The notes below the pieces were generated by a model. The model did not search any database and was not told the origin of the DNA. It saw only the letters and a program-made list of their open reading frames with translations. Below, in pieces: positions 17,456 through 25,474 of a stretch of 25,474 nucleotides of DNA. A program made the position numbers and the translations under genes. Source of the stretch: Candidatus Competibacteraceae bacterium (GTDB lineage Bacteria > Pseudomonadota > Gammaproteobacteria > Competibacterales > Competibacteraceae); assembly GCA_012032855.1 (NCBI GenBank), contig JAAUQA010000002.1:1-25474 (forward strand), written 5' to 3'. The first letter of the stretch is position 1. Each line of letters opens with the position of its first letter.

Positions 17456-17534
17456 AACCAGGATGACTCCTTGAATAACGCTATTGCGTTCGGTTGAACG
17501 AATCGTCGTTGTTATTAAGATCAGCACAGTAAAA

Positions 17535-17562
17535 CCATTACGATTTCGTTGTGCGGAGTCAA
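17535..17562 (-). promoter_or_regulatory. Candidate promoter of cytochrome c4
   Basis: The minus strand reads TTGACT, 16 bases, TAATGG, about 80 bases before the cytochrome start. A hairpin GCCGGT/ACCGGC (17564-17580) lies just upstream. The -10 is mediocre. Confidence 0.3.
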
Positions 17563-17634
17563 GGCCGGTCAAAAACCGGCACAAGTCAATCAACTTATAT
17601 ACCAGTTTCAGGCGTAACGATCAATGAAAGTCCA

Positions 17635-17640
17635 TATAAT
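17635..17640 (+). promoter_or_regulatory. Candidate -10 box for engB
   Basis: A perfect TATAAT lies 42 bases before the engB start, in the divergent gap. No good -35 is seen at the right spacing. The short leader fits a housekeeping promoter. Confidence 0.35.
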
Positions 17641-17682
17641 CTCACAACTCAAACCTCATAACCCACGCCCTACATTCTCCCG

Positions 17683-18294
17683 ATGAGTGCTCGCTACCGC
17701 CAAGCTCGCTTTTTGATCAGCGCCTATGATTTCAAGCAATTACCTGCTGGATCAGGCCTGGAAGTCGCCTTCGCCGGACGCTCCAATGCAGGTAAATCCA
17801 GTGCCCTTAATGTGCTCACCGGACAAAAGGCGTTGGCCCGTATCAGCAAAACCCCCGGACGCACTCAGTTAATTAATTTCTTCGAAGTCGAGCCGGAACG
17901 TTACCTGGTTGATTTACCCGGTTACGGGTATGCCAAGGTGCCCGAGCCGATGCGCCGCCATTGGCGAAAAGTGCTAGCTCAGTATCTGAATGAACGCAGC
18001 GCTCTGCAGGGGCTGTTTCTATTGATGGATATTCGCCATCCGTTGACCGAACTGGATCGCCAGATGCTGCTTTGGTGCGCTCATCGGCCATTGCCTATTC
18101 ATGTACTATTGACCAAATCCGACAAACTCAAGCAAGGCGCCTCCCTGACTGCCTTGCGACACGTCCATCAGACACTAGCGCGTGATTACCCCCACGCCAG
18201 TGTTCAATTGTTCTCCGCGGTGAAACGCGTGGGTATCAGCGAAGCACACGAACAGCTGGATTGCTGGTTGGGTTTCAGCTCCGCCACCCAGTAA
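17683..18294 (+). CDS. engB: EngB/YsxC ribosome-biogenesis GTPase
   Basis: A 203-residue GTPase of the EngB (YihA) family, needed for assembly of the large ribosomal subunit. The GTP-binding motifs are in order: P-loop GRSNAGKSS (residues 32-40), TPGRTQ (57-62), DLPG (77-80) followed by YGYAKVP, TKSD (144-147) and a final FSAVKRVG. Length and all motifs are as expected. It lies divergent from cytochrome c4 and converges on dapF, with only four bases between the stops. The ribosome site before the ATG is poor, so the start rests on family length. Confidence 0.96.
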   Translation: MSARYRQARFLISAYDFKQLPAGSGLEVAFAGRSNAGKSSALNVLTGQKALARISKTPGRTQLINFFEVEPERYLVDLPGYGYAKVPEPMRRHWRKVLAQYLNERSALQGLFLLMDIRHPLTELDRQMLLWCAHRPLPIHVLLTKSDKLKQGASLTALRHVHQTLARDYPHASVQLFSAVKRVGISEAHEQLDCWLGFSSATQ

Positions 18295-18298
18295 CACG

Positions 18299-19129
18299 TT
18301 ATAGATCGACCCATCCCTCGTACACCCGCGTCGCTGGGCCAGTCATCCACACGGGCTCCTCGCCATCGGCCCAGCGCACGGTCAAATCGCCACCCCGCAA
18401 TTGGACTCGCACCACTTCATCCAAATGTTGTTGCAAGCGACCCACAACCACGGCGGCGCAAGCGCCGGTACCGCAGGCCAGGGTTTCGCCGACGCCCCGT
18501 TCGTAGACCCGCAACTTAATCCAATCGCGTTGTACGACTTCCATAAAGCCGACATTGACACGTTGCGGGAATCGCTCATGGCGTTCCAACCGCGGACCCC
18601 ACTCGGCTATTGGAGCCTGATCCACCGAAGCCACTTGCAAGACCGCATGGGGATTACCCATAGACACCGCGCCGATCTGCAGTTCTTTATGATCTAATGC
18701 AATGCGATAGCACTCAGCCTGAACCGGCGCGATGAACGGGATTTCCTCCGGCCTCAGGCGCGGACGACCCATATCCACCGTAACCTGGCCGTCTGCTTCA
18801 AGCAGCAACTGAATAATGCCACCGCGAGTCTCTACCCGGATCGTATCCCTATTGATCAGTCCTTGCTCGCGCACAAACCTGGCGAAACAACGAGCGCCGT
18901 TACCACACTGTTCGACTTCTTCGCCGTCGGCATTGAAAATCCGATAGCGAAAATCCACTTCAGTTGTGTGGGGGGCTTCTACCAGCAGCAGCTGATCGCA
19001 GCCGATACCGAAATGACGATCAGCCATCTTGCGAATTTGTGCGGAATCCAGCGCAACGGGTTGATTAATTCCGTCAATCACGACGAAATCATTACCCAGC
19101 CCGTGCATTTTGGTGAAACGCAGTGACAT
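18299..19129 (-). CDS. dapF: Diaminopimelate epimerase DapF
   Basis: It converts LL- to meso-diaminopimelate in the lysine and peptidoglycan pathway. The two catalytic cysteines are visible: Cys75 in EQCGNGARC and Cys219 in [12 protein letters not shown]. The N-terminus [15 protein letters not shown] is family-typical. Length is 276 residues, normal. It starts 14 bases after the end of the GNAT/nitrilase gene, so the two probably share a transcript, though a functional link is not obvious. Confidence 0.97.
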   Translation of the reverse strand: MSLRFTKMHGLGNDFVVIDGINQPVALDSAQIRKMADRHFGIGCDQLLLVEAPHTTEVDFRYRIFNADGEEVEQCGNGARCFARFVREQGLINRDTIRVETRGGIIQLLLEADGQVTVDMGRPRLRPEEIPFIAPVQAECYRIALDHKELQIGAVSMGNPHAVLQVASVDQAPIAEWGPRLERHERFPQRVNVGFMEVVQRDWIKLRVYERGVGETLACGTGACAAVVVGRLQQHLDEVVRVQLRGGDLTVRWADGEEPVWMTGPATRVYEGWVDL

Positions 19130-19143
19130 AAAGGCCTGTGGCT

Positions 19144-20720
19144 TCAGATGAGCTTTTCTTCGGGGCCCGGCCGTGGCGGATCGCCCAACCAGCTAACCTT
19201 GTAAAGGTCGGAACGCCGGTCGCGAATATTGCGCACACTGCCATGCATACGCAATTCCTTCAAATTGTCCAAATCGAGATCAGCAATCAGCGTCATCTCG
19301 GTGTTAGGCGTCGCCTCGGCGGCAATAGCGTCATGCGGAAATGCGAAATCGGAAGGCGTGAAAATGGCGGTCTGCGCATACTGAATGTCCATGTGTTCGA
19401 CCGTAGGCAAATTGCCGACACTACCGGCGATCACCACATAACATTCGTTCTCAATGGCACGCGCCTGGGCACAGCGACTCACCCGCAGATAGGCATTTTT
19501 GGTGTCGGTCCAGAACGGCACGAATAATATTTGCATCCCTTGATCGGCCAGTAAACGCGGTAATTCTGGGAATTCCACATCGTAGCAGATCAAAATACCG
19601 ATTTTGCAGACGTCCAGATCGAACACCCGCAGTTCGTTCCCCCCTTTGAGACCCCAGTAACCGTCTTCGTCAGGGGTGACATGCAACTTACATTGGCGAT
19701 CCCAGGTGCCATCGCGGCGGCACAGATAAGCCACATTGTACAAGCCGTCATCCTGCTGCTCCGGCACGCTGCCGGCGATGATATTGACATTATAAGCCAG
19801 CGCTAAATCTACCAACCGTTGTCGTAACGGCTCGGTATATTCAGCCAACCGGCGCACCGCTTCAGTGGGATTATCCTGGCCGAATTGTTCCATCAGCGGG
19901 AAATTAAAAAACTCTGGAAACAGCACTACATCGGCTTGATAAGCCGCCACGGCATCCACAAAGTGTTCAACTTGTTGAACCAATTCATCCAGTGACAATA
20001 ACGTGCGCATTTGCCATTGGACCGCGCCGATGCGCACCACCGGTTTTTTTCCGCCGATTAGGGTTTCCTTTTCCTGATAATAAATGTTCAGCCATTCCAG
20101 CAGGGTGGCGTAGGCATGAGACTCGGTATCTTCAGGCAGATAGCCGGTGATTAACTTGCGCAGGTGAAAATCATTGGCCAGTTGAAAGGTCAGAATCGGG
20201 TCGGTAATTTCCCGGGCCTTGACCTGCTCGACGTATTGCTGAGGCGTCATCTGTTGATAGTACTTTTTGTAGCCCGGAATGCGCCCGCCTACGACAATCG
20301 CCCGCAAATTCAGTTTTTCGCATAATTCCTTGCGCGCATCGTACAAGCGACGTCCCAGACGCAAGCTGCGGTAATCCGGGTGGACGAAGACATCCACACC
20401 ATACAGAGTATCACCGCTAGGATCATGGGTCGTGATATATCCATTGCCGGTAATTTGCGCGTAATTATGCCGGTCACCATAACGCGCATAATCGACAATC
20501 AGGCTGATCGCGGCGGCCACCACCTTGCCGTTATCTTCGATGCAGATCTGCCCTTCTGGAAAGCGGGTCAGTTGGGAACTGAACTGCTTTTAGTCCAAGC
20601 ACCTTCCAGGGTTGGATACACCAGATCCATGATTTCCTGGATGTCCGGGTAATCGGAAAGCTCGGTATTGCGCAGTTTAAGGCGATGCCCGATCGGTTTT
20701 TCAGAATTGTTATCATTCAT
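19144..20720 (-). CDS. GNAT acetyltransferase-carbon-nitrogen hydrolase fusion (frameshifted)
   Basis: This is a two-domain enzyme. The N-terminal third is GNAT-like: [20 protein letters not shown] from ATG 20720, a Glu-rich loop, and later [20 protein letters not shown] with the acetyl-CoA pyrophosphate-loop type sequence. The rest is a nitrilase-superfamily hydrolase with the triad Glu204 (LFPEFF), Lys279 ([10 protein letters not shown]) and Cys313 ([10 protein letters not shown]), numbered from the intact segment that starts at 20523. One base is missing near 20580-20588. Restored, the protein has about 525 residues and joins WTKS to [17 protein letters not shown]. This fused architecture is known in bacteria, but its substrate is not established. 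It precedes dapF. Confidence 0.88.
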
Positions 20721-20765
20721 GTCAGAATCATTACCGCTTTATTGAACGCTACCCAGGAGGTTGCC

Positions 20766-21161
20766 ATGTTCAGCAGTATCCCGCTATTTCTTTTTTTGTT
20801 GATCGGTTACAACGTCATCATTTTCATCTTTCCCAGCATTATGATTGAAAAGTTGTTTACCGTATCGCTGATTTCAGGCGCCTATTGGTCGTTTGACGTG
20901 AGGGACCTGCTGTTGGTGCTCGGGCTGTTCAGTCTGTATATCGAAATTCTCAGGGCAACTCGCTACGGTACTGCGTCCATGACCAACCATATGTTGTCCA
21001 TCGTGACCTTTGCCATATTCCTGGTCGAATTCATTACTGTCCCTCAGCTGGGCACGTCTACGTTCTTCCTGCTCATGGTGATGGCGTTGATTGATGTGAT
21101 CGCCGGTTTCACGGTCACCGTGTCGACCGCTCACCGAGGCATTAATATCAGTCAATATTGA
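20766..21161 (+). CDS. Small four-helix membrane protein of unknown function
   Basis: I do not recognise the family. The ATG at 20766 has a perfect AGGAGG five bases upstream (20755-20760), and this decides the start over a longer frame. The 131-residue product has four hydrophobic segments: IPLFLFLLIGYNVIIFIF, LLLVLGLFSLYIEIL, IVTFAIFLVEFI and STFFLLMVMALIDVIAGF. The loops are short and charged, and there is no signal peptide or catalytic motif. It starts 45 bases from the divergent GNAT/nitrilase gene and is followed by a strong hairpin, so it is likely a single-gene transcript. Confidence 0.72.
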   Translation: MFSSIPLFLFLLIGYNVIIFIFPSIMIEKLFTVSLISGAYWSFDVRDLLLVLGLFSLYIEILRATRYGTASMTNHMLSIVTFAIFLVEFITVPQLGTSTFFLLMVMALIDVIAGFTVTVSTAHRGINISQY

Positions 21162-21164
21162 TCC

Positions 21165-21192
21165 ATTCCCCCTTCGTCGCAGAAGGGGGAAT
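21165..21192. terminator. Strong hairpin between convergent genes
   Basis: A perfect 11-bp stem, ATTCCCCCTTC paired with GAAGGGGGAAT, has a 6-base loop. It starts three bases after the membrane-protein stop and ends 11 bases before the opposing gene's stop. There is no T-run on either side, so efficiency is uncertain. It probably serves both convergent genes. Confidence 0.55.
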
Positions 21193-21203
21193 AGCCTGTC
21201 TGA

Positions 21204-22655
21204 TTACAACTGCACCGCGACCTTTTCCAAGGTCACGCGGTCTTGTTTCTTGTTATAGCCGTGTTTTTCGATGATCTCATGATACAGGTCGGCTTTTTCA
21301 CCGGACTTCAGATTGGCCTTGAACTCGACGGTGCGAAAATCATGTGATTTGGGATCGAGTTGACTGCGAAACACCGTATCGCCCGGATATTCCCGACGTA
21401 TTTCGACCGCAATCGGTTTGCCGCTGTAGTTGCGAATACGTTGGCTGAATACCTGATGTTCATCCCAGCCTGCCACCTGGCTATTGATTTCGACACGCAC
21501 ACCGATGTTATCCACCGGACGGTAGATGTTACCCCCTTGCAAGCGTAACCAAAGGTTATCTCGGAAGGTTTTCAACTTAACCAATTCGAAAATCACTTCC
21601 GGATCGGTGCCCAGATTTAACTCGATTTTGTCGCCGATCGGCACGTATTTGATCGATTGTGCAGCAAGATAACTCAGACCGTCCCGGCCATTGTCGCGAA
21701 AAATCCGCACCTGACCGTCCGGCAACGGCGTGGTGCCCAAGCTTGATTCGGTATCGTTAGTCAATAAGTACAGCCGCACCAACTGGTCACCGTATTCCCT
21801 GACTCGATAGCGGTAGCTCACCTCGAACGGCACAGTATCGGCTTCGAAACTGCGCAGCCGTTTCGACCAGCCGTTGGGAACGGTTTCGGTGCCTTCGATG
21901 GTGTAGATGAAATACTCGCTCAAGCCTTCCTTGACGATTTCCTTGGGTTGCGCCATTTCCTCGGCGGGTGGGGCGGCAGCGAAGGCTAACCCGCTGGGGG
22001 CGACTTCGCTCGAGCGCCATCATTCGTTACTGGCTTGCTGCCGAAGCCGGCGAAATTCCTCTTTTTCGAGTTGACCGACCTGACTAACCGGAATACGCGC
22101 CAGTTCGGCGATTTTCTCGACCAGATTGATTGTGCCGACCACCAGCCGCACCTGGGCGTTTTCATAATCCTCGCCGGAATCGTTGCGGATCCGCACAAAG
22201 CTTTCCAGTTGCAGGTTCTGCTCCTCCCGATCAGCAATCGCGATGTAATCCGCCGACCAACTGATGCCGGAAGTGAAATACTCGATTTCGATTTTCGCTT
22301 CCTGATCGGCGTCGCTATGCACATTCCAGTACAGCATCTGCGGTTTGTCGTGGGGAAAAGTGGTATCCAACACCTCCAGGCTGTCACCCTGACTGGGGAA
22401 TTTAAGCTCCACTGAAGTGGGATCAATCAGGGTATTGGCCCAGGAAAACTGCAGCGGGTTGATGCCTTGCTTGAAAGTAACGATCCGCGTTTCCCGTACC
22501 AAGGTAAGATCTTCGGAATTGTATATCGTCAGTTGCACCGCTTGCCGGTCCGGCACCGTAGACAAATCGACATTACGCGCATGAGCGGCAGTCACCATAA
22601 ACAACAGGCTCAAGCACAGACTGGCAATAGTTTTGTTCAGCATAGCGATCACCAT
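21204..22655 (-). CDS. DUF4139-like secreted protein, second of tandem pair (in-frame stop)
   Basis: The family has no firmly established function that I can name. Its N-terminal piece has a signal peptide (LNKTIASLCLSLLFMVTAAHA) and a beta-rich domain with AVQLTIYNSEDLTLVRETR and INPLQFSWANTLIDP. The C-terminal piece has SEYFIYTIEGTETVPNGWSK, RVREYGDQLVRLYLLTND, LPDGQVRIFRDNGRDGLSYL and ISYSGK-like beta strands, the DUF4139 pattern. Both pieces lie in the same reading frame, separated by a TGA at 22022-22020 and about 20 codons of Ala/Pro-rich linker. One base change or two compensating indels would restore it. Starts at 22655 or 22643 are possible, and the former overlaps the previous gene's stop. 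Restored length is about 480 residues, secreted or outer-membrane associated. Confidence 0.75.
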
Positions 22656-23845
22656 TCGTTGTTGAGCACTAAGTGCAGTTTGTGGATTTGTTTTTGCGCT
22701 TTGCTGTCACCGGCGCGGGCGGGCAGATCGACATGGAAGGTCAGCTTGTCGAAATCGCTTTTTTCCGGGTCGGGGCTACTATCCAGTGTGGTTTCCTTAC
22801 CCAGCCGCCATTCCGGATCGCGCGGGCTCTGAATACCCACTTCGTTACGCAGATAGCTCACTCGCTCTACCAAATCCAACACGGCGGGGGTGTCTTTGAA
22901 ATTCTCAATCTCGTATTTGACGATCAGCTCATGGCGATACAGATTACCGGCAATCCGTTCCCGTTCGTTTTTTTCGATAGTGCGCTTGATCACGATGTCC
23001 CGGGCTAATCCCAGATATAAGGCCATCTCGTCTTCGGGCGGGGTGAATTTGCCCCAATCCTCGCCGATAAATGCGGTACCGCCCCTACCATCGTCTTGGA
23101 AAATACGGGCTTTACCATAAGGCAGCGAGGCTTGCCCTAAACCGCTAACGGCCTCGTTTTTCAACACATAATGCATCGGCACATTGAGTTTATCCTTGGC
23201 GCGGTCCAGGTAGCCGAACTGCTGGGGATCGCTAGTGTAGGTTTTCTTGAGCGGCACATCGCGGTATTTGCCGAGCAGCACTTCCTTGGTTTCGTTGAGC
23301 CCAATGGGCTTGGCGACCTGTTCGCCGAAACCAACCCAGACATTGGTTTGGTCATAGGCTTCGTTGGCGTGGTTCTTGACTCGCAGATATTGGGAAAGCG
23401 TCAATGTTTTCTCGTCATTAGCGGCCACCGCCCGGTAATGGAATTGTTTGTCCAAGCCGCCCAGTACATAGCTGATACGCACCCGCACTGCGCCGGAATC
23501 GCTGGCGGACACGGCCCAGACCAGGGCGTTTTCGTTCGGTGGATAGCTGACTGACAACACTTTCACGTCTAGTTGGCTATCATCGGCGGGAGCCAATACC
23601 CGAAACACCAGCGTATCGGGATCAATTCGGGTATTAGCCCAAGCGAAATCCACCTGATTAATACCCTTGACCAACGGCACGATCCGTTCCTCTTCCACCA
23701 GGGTAAGATCAGGATGGTCCAGTTGGATTTCCACTCGCTCCCGCACCGGCAGCGTGATCAGCTTGATACGGGCGAAGGCGTCCAGGGGCAAGACGCCTAA
23801 CAGCAGTACAGTACATAGTATTCGCAGTAGAACAGATCGAGTCAT
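22649..23845 (-). CDS. DUF4139-like secreted protein, first of tandem pair
   Basis: A protein of 398 residues from ATG 23845 (MTRSVLLRILCTVLLLGVLP), a clear signal peptide ending around DAFA. The body aligns with its downstream neighbour: RVEIQLDHPDLTLVEEERIV, INQVDFAWANTRIDPDTL, then LPYGKARIFQDDGRGGTAFI and KYEIENFKD. The family is annotated only as a domain of unknown function, sometimes linked to mucoidy-inhibitor-like proteins. The pair is a tandem duplication with overlapping stop and start. I infer an envelope role from the secretion signal and beta-rich pattern only. No lipobox is seen. Confidence 0.78.
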   Translation of the reverse strand: MTRSVLLRILCTVLLLGVLPLDAFARIKLITLPVRERVEIQLDHPDLTLVEEERIVPLVKGINQVDFAWANTRIDPDTLVFRVLAPADDSQLDVKVLSVSYPPNENALVWAVSASDSGAVRVRISYVLGGLDKQFHYRAVAANDEKTLTLSQYLRVKNHANEAYDQTNVWVGFGEQVAKPIGLNETKEVLLGKYRDVPLKKTYTSDPQQFGYLDRAKDKLNVPMHYVLKNEAVSGLGQASLPYGKARIFQDDGRGGTAFIGEDWGKFTPPEDEMALYLGLARDIVIKRTIEKNERERIAGNLYRHELIVKYEIENFKDTPAVLDLVERVSYLRNEVGIQSPRDPEWRLGKETTLDSSPDPEKSDFDKLTFHVDLPARAGDSKAQKQIHKLHLVLNNEW

Positions 23846-24089
23846 CGCATAGTCCTCAGTGACGGATTCCAAGCGCTATAAACGAATCAAATCAGTGAAT
23901 CGGGTTAATGGCAAGTGCGGATGACTATCCGGTATTTGCCGCGTTAATATTCTTATTTCGATAATTAATTTCACAAATAACTGGAAATACCCTAACTTTT
24001 TAGTCACATCAGTGCCCAATCGGGTTCATCAACAACCACACAACTCGGGCAACCAACAGATTCTTCAGCCATGAAGAGGAGCGAGGCGA

Positions 24090-25346
24090 ATGTTTACCCA
24101 AAATGACCGGATCGCCGGTTTCGACGAGGAACTCTGGGCAGCGATTCAAGCCGAAGATCGGCGTCAGGAAGAACATATCGAGCTGATCGCTTCGGAGAAC
24201 TATGCTAGTCCCCGGGTGATGGAAGCCCAAGGCTCGGTACTGACCAACAAATATGCCGAAGGTTATCCCGGCAAGCGCTATTACGGCGGTTGCGAAAACG
24301 TAGACGTGGCCGAACGTCTGGCTATTGAACGGGCCAAGCAGTTGTTCGGGGCCGATTACGCCAATGTGCAGCCGCATTCCGGTTCTCAAGCCAATGCGGC
24401 AGTGTATATGGCGTTACTCAAACCGGGCGACACGATTTTGGGCATGAGTCTCGCTCATGGCGGCCATCTGACGCACGGCGCCAAACCCAATTTTTCCGGC
24501 AAGATTTATCATGCCGTGCAATACGGCTTGGACGAAACTACCGGCGAAGTTGATTATGCCCAGGTGGAGGCGCTGGCCCGTGAACATCAACCGAAAATGG
24601 TGGTGGCTGGGTTTTCCGCCTATTCGCGGGTGCTGGATTGGCAGCGTTTTCGCGATATTGCCGATCAGGTCGGAGCTTATCTTTTCGTGGATATGGCCCA
24701 TGTCGCCGGCTTGGTCGCTGCAGGGCTCTATCCCAACCCGGTGCCGGTGGCCGATGCGGTTACCACAACGACCCACAAGACCTTACGCGGCCCTCGCGGC
24801 GGTTTGATTCTAGCCCGCTCTAATCCGGACTTGGAGAAAAATTCAACGCGCTGGTCTTCCCCGGCATTCAGGGCGGACCGTTAATGCACGTGATCGCCGC
24901 CAAAGCAGTGGCTTTCAAAGAAGCTCTGCAACCGGAATTCAAGACGTATCAAGAGCAGGTACTGAAAAACGCCCGTGCGATGGCGGCGGTATTTATCGAA
25001 CGCGGCTATAAGGTGGTCTCCGGCGGTACCGACGATCATCTGTTTCTAGTCGACCTGATTGATCACGGCATCACCGGCAAAGACGCCGATGCGGCATTGG
25101 GTCGCGCGCACATCACCGTCAACAAGAATGCCGTACCCAATGATCCGCAATCGCCTTTCGTCACCAGCGGCCTGGCGCATCGGCTCTCCGGCTGCGACCA
25201 CCCGAGGTTTTAAAGAAGCCGAAGTACGCGAACTGACCGGCTGGATGTGCGACATTCTGGATGACATTAACAACGAGACCACGGTTGATCAGGTCCGGCA
25301 ACATGTGCTGGCTTTGTGCCGACGGTTTCCTGTGTATACCCGCTGA
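24090..25346 (+). CDS. glyA: Serine hydroxymethyltransferase GlyA (two frameshifts)
   Basis: A PLP enzyme that converts serine and tetrahydrofolate to glycine and methylene-tetrahydrofolate. The N-terminal two-thirds is intact: [38 protein letters not shown], the substrate-site VDMAHVAGL (Asp201, His204) and the PLP lysine in [14 protein letters not shown] (Lys230). The frame breaks at an A-run at 24837-24841, five A's where six give [19 protein letters not shown], and again at an extra G near 25174-25175 (SGL then [12 protein letters not shown]). Both are homopolymer-type errors in a conserved housekeeping gene, so a real defect is unlikely. GAGGAG lies about eight bases before the ATG. The restored length of about 418 residues is standard. 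gcvT follows in the same direction. Confidence 0.95.
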
Positions 25347-25368
25347 AACGCCGGATTGGGAGCGTATC

Positions 25369-25474
25369 ATGACTGATTTGGCGAAAACGCCGCTGTACGA
25401 TCTGCACTGCGAACTGGGCGCCAAGATGGTGCCGTTCGCCGGTTACATGATGCCGGTGCAATACCCGACCGGCA
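25369..25474 (+). CDS. gcvT: Aminomethyltransferase GcvT (glycine cleavage T protein), start only
   Basis: An ATG at 25369 opens 35 codons to the right edge. The reading [20 protein letters not shown] followed by [12 protein letters not shown] is the standard start of GcvT, which transfers the glycine-derived one-carbon unit to tetrahydrofolate. It starts 22 bases after the glyA stop, and their joint role in glycine and folate metabolism supports the call. The rest lies outside the window. Confidence 0.9.
   Translation, partial: MTDLAKTPLYDLHCELGAKMVPFAGYMMPVQYPTG

Noticed and set aside
22020..22022. UGA read as selenocysteine or tryptophan
   Set aside because: TGA is a clear stop in dsbA, glyA and the CheW-like genes here. 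No selenoprotein family or SECIS-like hairpin was recognised.
23873..24089. Glycine riboswitch upstream of glyA
   Set aside because: I looked for the paired conserved aptamer cores and saw none; the leader has only an AT-rich stretch and a good ribosome site.
1..25474. CRISPR array, tRNA, rRNA, transposase or prophage genes
   Set aside because: No regularly spaced direct repeats, cloverleaf sequence, rRNA segment or recombinase/transposase motif was recognised on either strand.

Overview
The window reads as chromosomal DNA of a gammaproteobacterium of roughly balanced base composition. The evidence is a Pil-Chp type chemosensory operon (the system that controls type IV pili in Pseudomonas-like bacteria), the arrangement engB / cytochrome c4 / dsbA / endonuclease-exonuclease-phosphatase that is familiar from gammaproteobacteria, and glyA followed by gcvT. 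Species cannot be decided from the sequence; a sulfur-oxidiser-like or methanotroph-like lineage is only a guess.

Left edge (1-1086, minus strand): two exopolysaccharide export genes, the start of a probable Wzc/Wzz-like chain-length protein and a Wza-like outer-membrane lipoprotein. They are more AT-rich than the rest. A non-coding stretch of about 460 bases separates them from the next operon and contains that operon's likely terminator.

1493-13960 (minus strand): one long Pil-Chp operon. In transcription order it holds a PilG-like response regulator with an extra N-terminal domain, PilH, PilI (CheW-like), two paralogous periplasmic ABC-type substrate-binding proteins, the chemoreceptor PilJ, a large ChpA/PilL hybrid kinase, and two CheW-like proteins. 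Expected flow: ligand or surface signal to PilJ, through the CheW-like couplers to ChpA, then phosphotransfer to PilG and PilH and control of pilus motors. The substrate-binding pair between pilI and pilJ is the most unusual element and suggests that the receptor may be fed by dedicated periplasmic binding proteins. No CheR or CheB adaptation enzyme is seen.

14175-17455 (minus strand): fructosamine-kinase-like protein, EEP-family hydrolase translationally coupled to dsbA, then cytochrome c4 with its own terminator. Divergent from these is engB (17683-18294, plus), which converges on dapF and a GNAT/nitrilase fusion (minus). A small four-helix membrane protein (20766-21161, plus) faces two tandem DUF4139-like secreted proteins (minus). 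The right edge carries glyA and the first codons of gcvT (plus), the folate-linked serine/glycine route.

A striking technical feature is that at least eight genes, including the housekeeping gene glyA, are broken by single-base frameshifts or one in-frame stop, several next to homopolymers. Protein similarity continues straight across each break, so most are probably indel errors in the underlying sequence and not true pseudogenes. Broken genes are therefore described over their restored span. No tRNA, rRNA, CRISPR array, transposase or insertion sequence was recognised.
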